A stretch of 64,000 bases of DNA from Anaeromassilibacillus sp001305115. GTDB lineage: Bacteria; Bacillota; Clostridia; Oscillospirales; Acutalibacteraceae. How positions within the stretch are numbered: the stretch's first letter is position 1; each line of letters opens with the position of its first letter. The stretch is from NCBI GenBank assembly GCA_042854365.1, contig AP031437.1:868001-932000 (forward strand), written 5' to 3'. Of this stretch, positions 17,621 through 23,027 are shown in pieces. A program made the position numbers and the translations under genes. The notes below the pieces were generated by a model, which saw only the letters and a program-made list of their open reading frames with translations, was not told the origin of the DNA and did no database searches.

Positions 17621-18187
17621 ATGGCCGGGTGGGATTTACCGGAATTTGTGGAGATTGGCGGTAAGACGTATCAAATCAATGCGGATTACCGGGATATTCT
17701 TGATAGTATTACCTGTCTGAGCAATCAGGAAGAGAGTGAACAAACGTGCCTATACGTCGCAATGGCGCTTTTCTATGAAGAGTTTGCGGATATGCCGCGA
17801 AAGGATTATCAAAAGGCTATTTTTTGGATGATGCGCTTTATCAATTGTGGTGAAGAAGAGACGGACACCCGCCCGCGGCCAAAACTTCTTGATTGGGAAC
17901 AGGATCACAACATGATTGTGGCGGATGTAAATAAAGTGGCAGGGTGCGAAGTGCGCGCCCTGCCCTTTTGCCACTGGTGGACATTTATCGCGTGGTTCAA
18001 CGCTATAGGGGAAGGACAGCTTTCCACAGTAGTTTCCATCCGCGATAAGCTTCGCCGGGGGAAGAAACTCGAGAAATGGGAACAGGAATTTTACCGGGAT
18101 CACAAGCGACAAGTGAACTTGAAACAGAGATACACAGCGGAAGAATTGGCCGAGCAGGAACGCCTGAAAAAGTTATTAGGAGAATAA
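17621..18187 (+). CDS. Phage Gp15-like structural protein
   Basis: 188-residue protein of the bacteriophage Gp15 family, usually encoded beside the tail tape measure gene. Recognisable parts are GWDLPEFVEIGGKTYQINAD, PKLLDWEQDHNMIVADVNKV, ALPFCHWWTFIAWFNAIGEG and RDKLRRGKKLEKWEQEFYRD. The frame is complete, unlike nearly all other phage genes here. The ribosome site is weak. A terminator hairpin follows at once. Confidence 0.85.
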   Translation: MAGWDLPEFVEIGGKTYQINADYRDILDSITCLSNQEESEQTCLYVAMALFYEEFADMPRKDYQKAIFWMMRFINCGEEETDTRPRPKLLDWEQDHNMIVADVNKVAGCEVRALPFCHWWTFIAWFNAIGEGQLSTVVSIRDKLRRGKKLEKWEQEFYRDHKRQVNLKQRYTAEELAEQERLKKLLGE

Positions 18188-18190
18188 AAA

Positions 18191-18213
18191 CCGCGCCCCT
18201 ATGGAGGGCGCGG
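18191..18213. terminator. Terminator hairpin after the Gp15-like gene
   Basis: An 8-bp perfect GC stem (CCGCGCCC/GGGCGCGG, 7-nt loop) with A-rich sequence on the left. It lies between two convergent genes and may serve both. Confidence 0.7.
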
Positions 18214-18220
18214 AGACTAT

Positions 18221-18646
18221 TTATACTTTCCATCGATGTCCACAAGATTGACAAATAGCATATGTTTTGGTCTTGCTACCCTTGCGTGTCAAAAGAGGTA
18301 TTAAAATAATTAATCCTAATGTACAGCAAGCTAAAACAATCCATACGATGGACATTAAACAACCACGCTTTTTTTGTTCAGCGACAGCTTGTACAGTTAC
18401 ATTATTACTGCGGCATCGTGGACAGATTATTTTTTTTGCCTCGTTTTGCACTTGCAAATTTAGTTGAGCTTGTTGTATACGCAATTGTTCACGTTGTATA
18501 TCTAATTGCTGCTGAATTTGATTGGATGATATGTTGTTATTAGTTGGTGTTGCAATATTAGCAGTTTGCGATGTTGTGATAGCAGCTCCACAGTTCAAAC
18601 AAAATTTTCCGTTTTCTGTTTCCGCCCCACATTTTGGACACTTCAT
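18221..18646 (-). CDS. Zinc-ribbon membrane protein
   Basis: 141 residues: an N-terminal zinc ribbon (CPKCG, CLNCG), a Gln-rich helix (about 45-75), a second ribbon split around a hydrophobic segment (CPRCRS, then CQSCGHRWKV) and one or two membrane-spanning stretches (SIVWIVLACCTLGLIILIPL). ATG 18646 has GGGAGGGAG just upstream. It points against the phage operon with its own signals, as accessory cargo genes of prophages do. The function is unknown. Confidence 0.75.
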   Translation of the reverse strand: MKCPKCGAETENGKFCLNCGAAITTSQTANIATPTNNNISSNQIQQQLDIQREQLRIQQAQLNLQVQNEAKKIICPRCRSNNVTVQAVAEQKKRGCLMSIVWIVLACCTLGLIILIPLLTRKGSKTKTYAICQSCGHRWKV

Positions 18647-18791
18647 AAATCTCCCTCCCCGATAGTTCACTATTTGTTCATATTATAATGCTTTTCGACA
18701 AATTCTGCAAGAGAAAAAGAAAATTTTCCTAATCCTCTTGACTTTTAAACATACATAATACATCATTTAAGTACGGACAAAATAGAGGGAG

Positions 18792-18998
18792 TTGAAAATA
18801 TCCCCGAGAACAGGAAGACTAACAGTTGATCTTAAACGATCACGTATGGAAATCCGAATTTCTGATAATAACCAAAGTAAAATTGATTACTCTTGCAAGG
18901 TTTTCGGATTGACAAAAGCGGAGGTAATTAAGCAAGGCATTGATTTGATGTATGCAAAAGCACAAAAAATAGCAATAACGCCGTACGACCAAGCATAA
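18792..18998 (+). CDS. Ribbon-helix-helix type DNA-binding protein
   Basis: 68 residues with RTGRLTVDLKR followed by MEIRISDNNQSKIDYSCKVF and LTKAEVIKQGIDLMYAKA, the pattern of small MetJ/Arc-like regulators. The TTG start at 18792 overlaps its GAGGGAG, so the true start is unsure; an ATG at 18846 lacks a ribosome site. Upstream 18700-18780 is AT-rich and may hold a promoter. Confidence 0.5.
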   Translation: MKISPRTGRLTVDLKRSRMEIRISDNNQSKIDYSCKVFGLTKAEVIKQGIDLMYAKAQKIAITPYDQA

Positions 18999-19060
18999 AC
19001 GTTATTACTATTAGTGTAATCTCTTGCTATACTATCCGGAATCTGTCAGAATCAACGCTA

Positions 19061-19474
19061 GTGCTCGATAGTCGAGAGGCGGCACAGATGATAGGGAAAA
19101 CTCATGGGCATTTATTGCGTGACATGGATTCCTATAGGGCGATTTTGACTGAATCCAATTTTGGATTCAGTGACTTTTTTCAAGAGAGCACCTATAAAGA
19201 TTCTACCGGACGTATGTTGTCATATAACCAAGTCACTAAAAAAACCTGTGAGCTGATCGCCCACAAGTTCACAGATAAAAAAGGAATTTTATTCATAGAG
19301 GCATATATTAACTGGTTCTATGAAATGGAAGAAATCTTGAAGGATTCTATACCCGTTCAAGTCATGTATTACAACGATCAGCCAATCTTACCGAAAGAGG
19401 ATTTTCTGCGACTATGCCCACCAGACAAGCGTCAGAGAAGATGGTTATATCCCCCTGCCTATTTAGGATTTTAA
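19061..19474 (+). CDS. Rha family phage regulatory protein, N-terminus uncertain
   Basis: The segment LDSREAAQMIGKTHGHLLRD, followed by FFQESTYKDSTGRMLSYNQV and KKTCELIAHKFTDKKGILFI and YINWFYEMEE, matches the Rha domain of temperate phages. The GTG at 19061 has no ribosome site, and the sense frame continues upstream (NLSESTLV) without a start codon, so the beginning may be damaged. The C-terminal 40 residues look like the start of a lost second domain. Confidence 0.6.
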   Translation: MLDSREAAQMIGKTHGHLLRDMDSYRAILTESNFGFSDFFQESTYKDSTGRMLSYNQVTKKTCELIAHKFTDKKGILFIEAYINWFYEMEEILKDSIPVQVMYYNDQPILPKEDFLRLCPPDKRQRRWLYPPAYLGF

Positions 19475-19814
19475 TGGGATGGGGTTAAACCTGAAAGCGG
19501 AATTTGAACAAAAATATAGACAGTATTATGATGATGAAACGTTCATGTATGTATACCATAGTGGTGTAGAAATCGCATTGTGGCTGTATGGTGTGCAGTC
19601 AAAACTCTGCACATAGATCATGGCATTAGTATAGCCACAAAAAGGATTGAAATGTGCGAAGTCCAAGCAAACATATTTAACTGACGGAATACGCGGAGAA
19701 ATCGATGTCGCGATTGGTAATATCGCGCTGAATATCCATATGTGGAAGGAGGGGAAAGGCAGATAATCAGTAGTATTGCATAAGTGTAGCACCATAGAAT
19801 TGTTACTATTTGCT
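19475..19814 (+). other. Degenerate region upstream of the CRISPR array
   Basis: No intact gene is present. Fragments of frame such as GEIDVAIGNIALNIHMWKEG near 19700-19760 suggest old phage coding DNA. The 3' 150 bases would be the leader side of the array but lack the AT-rich look of an active leader. Confidence 0.35.
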
Positions 19815-20045
19815 GTCTTGCTCTTTACAGGCAAGTGGATTGAAATCGTATAATGAAATTTTGAAAGGACTGATGAATACGGTCTTGCTCTTTACAGGCA
19901 AGTGGATTGAAATCCCTGCGGCGTTTTCCGCCCAAAACTCACATGCGTCTTGCTCTTTACGGGTAGGTGGGTTGAAATTGCAATTTTCCAAGGATGTCAG
20001 ACGCATAGTTTGCATCTTTCTTTCTACGGGCAAATAGGTTGAAAT
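19815..20045 (+). CRISPR. Orphan mini-CRISPR array, 4 repeats and 3 spacers
   Basis: 32-nt repeats stand at 19815-19846, 19882-19913, 19947-19978 and 20014-20045. The first two are identical, begin GTCTTGCTC and end GTGGATTGAAAT. The third has 4 to 5 changes and the fourth is heavily diverged but keeps the TTGAAAT end. Spacers are 35, 33 and 35 nt and unrelated to each other. The TTGAAAT ending resembles type I-C style repeats, and the decay toward the right suggests the leader is on the left. No cas gene is in the window. The array sits inside the prophage-like element, just before yefM-yoeB. Confidence 0.85.
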
Positions 20046-20086
20046 AAATGTATGGGATAGGGGAGGCAAGAACAAATAGAAATCTC

Positions 20087-20125
20087 TTGTTTTTTTAGTA
20101 TATGTACGCTATAATGTACATATAC
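20087..20125 (+). promoter_or_regulatory. Autoregulated promoter/operator of yefM-yoeB
   Basis: TTGTTT (20087-20092) and TATAAT (20110-20115) are 17 bp apart. The minus-10 box lies between the arms of a perfect palindrome, GTATATGTAC (20098-20107) and GTACATATAC (20116-20125). The hexamers TGTACG and TGTACA start 12 bp apart, matching the two TGTACA cores reported for YefM-YoeB operators. Confidence 0.8.
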
Positions 20126-20148
20126 TGGCAAAAAAGGAGGAGTTTGTT

Positions 20149-20397
20149 ATGACCAATACAAACATTACCAATTTGCGAAAGAACCTGTTTGAATATATCG
20201 ACCAAGCGATCACTTATAATGATGTAATCAATGTAAATACCAGAAAAGGGAACGCCGTCATTATGAGCGAAGAGGAATATAATAGCTTAATGGCTACATT
20301 ACAGATTACATCGGTTCCTGGCTTGACAAAGGCAATTTTATCAGAGGCAGAACAGCCGCTTGATGAAATGGTGAATGCCGATGATCTGGAGTGGTAA
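20149..20397 (+). CDS. yefM: Antitoxin of the Phd/YefM family
   Basis: 82-residue antitoxin. The N-terminal DNA-binding domain (NITNLRKNLFEYIDQAITYN, then GNAVIMSEEEYNSLM) is typical of YefM, followed by an acidic C-terminal tail that would wrap the toxin. AAGGAGGAG precedes the ATG. It ends two bases before yoeB, so the pair is co-translated, and its promoter carries a YefM-type operator. It neutralises the RNase YoeB and represses the operon. Confidence 0.92.
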   Translation: MTNTNITNLRKNLFEYIDQAITYNDVINVNTRKGNAVIMSEEEYNSLMATLQITSVPGLTKAILSEAEQPLDEMVNADDLEW

Positions 20398-20399
20398 AT

Positions 20400-20660
20400 A
20401 TGTATGTAGTAAAGTTATCAAAACGCGCGCAAAAAGATTTACAAAAACTGAAACAGAGTGGACTATCCAAGAAAGCACAGTCCCTGGTCGGTGTGATGAA
20501 AAAGAATCCATGGCAGAATCCCCCTCCATATGAAAAACTGGTGGGCGATTTAAATGGATTTTATTCTCGCCGAATCAATGCACAACACCGACTGGTGTAT
20601 AAAGTGTATGAAGAAGAACAAGTAGTAGCAATCTACAGCATGTGGACACATTACGAATAA
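20400..20660 (+). CDS. yoeB: Toxin of the YoeB/Txe family (mRNA interferase)
   Basis: 86-residue ribosome-dependent RNase. The ATG at 20400 with GGAG 8 nt upstream is chosen over a GTG at 20391. Family marks are LSKRAQKDLQKLKQSGLSKK, NPWQNPPPYEKLVGDLNGFY, SRRINAQHRLVYKV and the C-terminal SMWTHYE with the catalytic His-Tyr. The Glu, Arg and His expected for catalysis are present, so it should be active. It is an addiction module that would help retain the element. Confidence 0.93.
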   Translation: MYVVKLSKRAQKDLQKLKQSGLSKKAQSLVGVMKKNPWQNPPPYEKLVGDLNGFYSRRINAQHRLVYKVYEEEQVVAIYSMWTHYE

Positions 20661-20670
20661 CGAGATAATG

Positions 20671-20700
20671 AACCGCACTCCATCAGGGGGCGGTTTTCTT
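20671..20700 (+). terminator. Terminator after yoeB
   Basis: AACCGC/GCGGTT stem (20671-20676 with 20690-20695) followed by TTTCTT. Confidence 0.65.
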
Positions 20701-20729
20701 ATGCACATTTTTAGTTCAGAGGTGACGGG

Positions 20730-21240
20730 TTGACAGACAGAAAAGTAATTATTGACACAGAATTAGACAACAGCGGTTTTAAAAAGGGGTTATCTGAGCT
20801 TAAAGGCGAATGATAGGTTGCCATATCCAGTATCAGTAATACAGTTGCCGTAGCGTTCAGCGTGGGGACCTTTGTTAATTTTGGTAGGGAATCTGTAAAA
20901 GTTACATCTGACCTGTCCAGTGCTATGTTGGGACTACAAAGGACTATGGATAGGCAAGGCTACAGCTTTTCACAGACACAGTCGTTTATTGAGAATTACA
21001 TAAAAGATGGCTTCGTATCCATGCAAGATACAGCAACTTTTGGCTAGCAAGCATCTTTAACGATGGAATAGGCAATTTCGTCGGCGACGGAGCGCCTTAA
21101 GAATGAAAATTCTATTCTTGCAGACAATGCGAACGTAACGAAAAACGTTTCCATCATGTGGAAGGAACATGTGTAGTCTATTGGCGACGGAATCGTATTT
21201 ATTAGCATACACCAGCGAGGAGGTAGATACTACCATAGAG
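20730..21240 (+). pseudogene. Tail tape-measure protein, N-terminal remnant with many stops
   Basis: TTG 20730 starts KVIIDTELDNSGFKKGLSEL, the classic tape-measure beginning. TGA-TAG at 20811 interrupts the frame, which goes on in phase as SNTVAVAFSVGTFVNFGRES, LSSAMLGLQRTMDRQGYSFS and ENYIKDGFVS, with further TAG codons after ATFG, LTME and KEHV. Most fit CAG-to-TAG changes. Only the first 170 or so codons remain; the several hundred that should follow are deleted. Confidence 0.8.
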
Positions 21241-21246
21241 GGATGA

Positions 21247-21474
21247 CAGACCGCGCAGACGCAGGCAGACGTAATTGCCGCAGACATTGTAGAAGGGAAA
21301 GGGGTAATTACCAAAGACGGGTTTGTGACAGGGACCCTGCAGGCAGGTGCGGCAGTCCCCATTGTTACAACAGCGGAAACCGGAAGGGCGTTTACGGCCA
21401 CGATAGACGACATCACAGAACGAACTATTGGAATGTTAATTAAAAATTATCCCGCACCGCTTACAACATTGTAG
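21247..21474 (+). pseudogene. Fragment of a phage structural gene
   Basis: A 75-codon open stretch without start (ADVIAADIVEGKGVITKDGF, TAETGRAFTATIDDITERTI) ends at TAG 21472. The composition is that of a structural protein, but the family is not recognised. It probably lies beyond a deletion end point that removed the tail genes. Confidence 0.35.
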
Positions 21475-21491
21475 CCGGGCAGCAGGCGCAA

Positions 21492-21728
21492 TTATAACGT
21501 ATCTGAAGTCTGACTTAATAAGTCCTGCCTATAACGTTCAATGTCTACCCCTAAGAAAAAGACAAGACGCAGAAAGATTTCAGAACCGGGGGCAATTTCT
21601 CCTTTTTCGATCTTTTGGTATTCACGCAGAGAGATGGATACGGCATCTGCAACTTGCTGTTGTGTCAGTTTTAGCTTGTCTGTACGAATGTGATAAATGT
21701 CGCTTGCAAAGTGTGTTTTAAATGACAT
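21492..21728 (-). CDS. XRE family regulator (small)
   Basis: 78-residue helix-turn-helix protein (LTQQQVADAVSISLREYQKI, EKGEIAPGSEIFLRLVFFLG). ATG 21728 has AGGAGG 8 nt upstream; a longer frame to 21779 lacks a ribosome site. It lies 68 bases downstream of the sigma-factor gene on the same strand and is intact, so the two may form a control unit of the element. Confidence 0.85.
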   Translation of the reverse strand: MSFKTHFASDIYHIRTDKLKLTQQQVADAVSISLREYQKIEKGEIAPGSEIFLRLVFFLGVDIERYRQDLLSQTSDTL

Positions 21729-21796
21729 GAATATTCCTCCTTTAAAAGAAGAATATTCGAATAAATTTTTAAAATCCATAAATCTTCCTCAACTTG

Positions 21797-22372
21797 TCAA
21801 AAGATATTAGAAGATTTAGGCAAAATATGTAAATTATTAGATTCGTACAGTCTTAGTTTTTGACATGCACGATGTTCTATTTTACGTATATTTTCTGGAG
21901 TGGTTTGTAATAGCTGTGCAATTTGTTTCGTAGAGTAACCATAAATATAGTATTTCATCACCCTTCGATATTTGTTAGGAAGTTTTTTTAGTTTTTGCTC
22001 TATGGTGTCAACTTCAATGTAGGTTTCCTGAGTGAATATGCTATAAGCTAAAATGCTGTCAAGGTCAGAAGTAGAATCTATCCTTTTTTTCTTCATCTGA
22101 AGACACCGAATATATTTTCGAGATATGCGGCGAACAGAACTATATACAACGTTTGATAAGTATTCTTGATCGGATTTCTGCGCGGATGAAAAGATGTCGA
22201 TACTATTTTCAATGATCCAGTTGAAGGCTTCCATCACAACGTCGTCCGCATCGTAGGGGTCCTTTAGTTGGGTGAGGACCCAACGTTTCGCCGGATTGTA
22301 ATATGTGGTGTATAGATTGATGAAATCATCTGCAAATAAATTGATATTTATAGAATGAATAGTGTTATTCAC
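21797..22372 (-). CDS. ECF-like RNA polymerase sigma factor of the element
   Basis: About 191 residues. Region 2 is at about 10-45 (FADDFINLYTTYYNPAKRWV, DADDVVMEAFNWI) and region 4 near the C-terminus (KLPNKYRRVMKYYIYGYSTK, QIAQLLQTTPENIRKIEHRA). In the integrated state the first codons read GTG-AAT-AAC, with an ATG at 22384 as another option, and neither has a ribosome site. In the excised circle the crossover at TGA 22369-22371 changes the first codon to ATG, preceded by AGAAAGG with 8-nt spacing that comes from the left end of the element. It would also lie 57 bases downstream of the recombinase gene. Its targets are unknown; control of element genes is inference. Confidence 0.85.
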   Translation of the reverse strand: MNNTIHSININLFADDFINLYTTYYNPAKRWVLTQLKDPYDADDVVMEAFNWIIENSIDIFSSAQKSDQEYLSNVVYSSVRRISRKYIRCLQMKKKRIDSTSDLDSILAYSIFTQETYIEVDTIEQKLKKLPNKYRRVMKYYIYGYSTKQIAQLLQTTPENIRKIEHRACQKLRLYESNNLHILPKSSNIF

Positions 22373-22382
22373 TACAACTGTC
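22350..22382 (-). other. attR of the integrated element (core TGA at 22369-22371)
   Basis: Read on the minus strand, host arm GACAGT and TGTAG lead into TGA, followed by 13 nt and TTCTAT from the element. The element arms ATAGAA (attL) and TTCTAT (here) would form the outer dyad of attP. The distance between cores is 11,503 bp. Confidence 0.85.
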
Positions 22383-22469
22383 ATAGATGCGCATGGCGTC
22401 GATACATACCGCTTCTTTGAAATTCCCGCTTGGCTCCTGCGGCGTGGAATTGCAATTGTTCTCATCCAT
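22365..22469 (-). CDS. 5' part of the split cysteine-rich protein gene (residues 1-33)
   Basis: ATG 22469 with AAGGAGG 8 nt upstream starts MDENNCNSTPQEPSGNFKEA, then VCIDAMRIYDSCS, and runs into the element, where it stops at TAA after one added residue. Fusion at the TGA core continues in frame with DKDCLEDLRVYF at 10868. Upstream, near 22558-22567, the minus strand reads GCCATAAACT, which fits the minus-10 pattern of mother-cell sporulation sigma factors, but no matching minus-35 was found. As it stands the gene can only make a 34-residue peptide. Confidence 0.85.
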   Translation of the reverse strand: MDENNCNSTPQEPSGNFKEAVCIDAMRIYDSCSE

Positions 22470-22763
22470 AGTAAAATCCTCCTTACATCTGAAAAGTCGG
22501 GAAAAGAACCCGGCGCGCGGCGTTTCAGACGCACGCACAACCTTGTTTCTCCCTAACAGTTTATGGCAGGCGATTCTTTTTGCTACTGGAATATTTCAAA
22601 AGAAACAGAAGGGGAGCGAACCGCGGTTTGTTTTGCGAGGAGACTTTTACCAGTTTTCGAGAAGAAGAGAAATCGGATAGATGAAGAAAACGAGCACGAC
22701 TTTAAAATAATGCTTATAATAGAGGAATCGAAGAAAAAAGACACTTATAGACGAAACACTGTG

Positions 22764-22814
22764 TACAATAAAACTGTGCAGCCATCTGAAAGATGGCTGC
22801 ACAGTTTTATTGTA
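22764..22814. terminator. Long perfect hairpin terminator
   Basis: 24-bp perfect stem (TACAATAAAACTGTGCAG...) with a 3-nt loop and T-rich arms on both sides. It ends the AraC-type gene at 23028 on the minus strand. Apart from it, 22570-23027 shows nothing. Confidence 0.85.
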
Positions 22815-23027
22815 AGAGGATTCTATTCATTGTCTCTTGGTCTAAACTTAAAAAGCACACTGGTTGTAGTGGTAGAGGAATGAATCATCTCTCTCCATTT
22901 TATTTCTAGAAGTGTTTATTTTATTGAGAGAACTTTTCTATAGAAATAAATTTTGAGGTTTTATAGGTTCTTCTCCATGCTGGGGATGGACAACCTCGGT
23001 ATGGATATAATTCATCTCGGATTCTTT

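Noticed and set aside
19644..19653. GGATTGAAAT, matching the last 10 bases of the CRISPR repeat
   Set aside because: Only the last ten bases match, and the spacing of about 160 bp to the array is wrong. Likely chance or a very old fragment.
10866..22371. Integration into a tRNA gene end
   Set aside because: No tRNA is present at either border; the element lies inside a protein gene and uses a serine recombinase.
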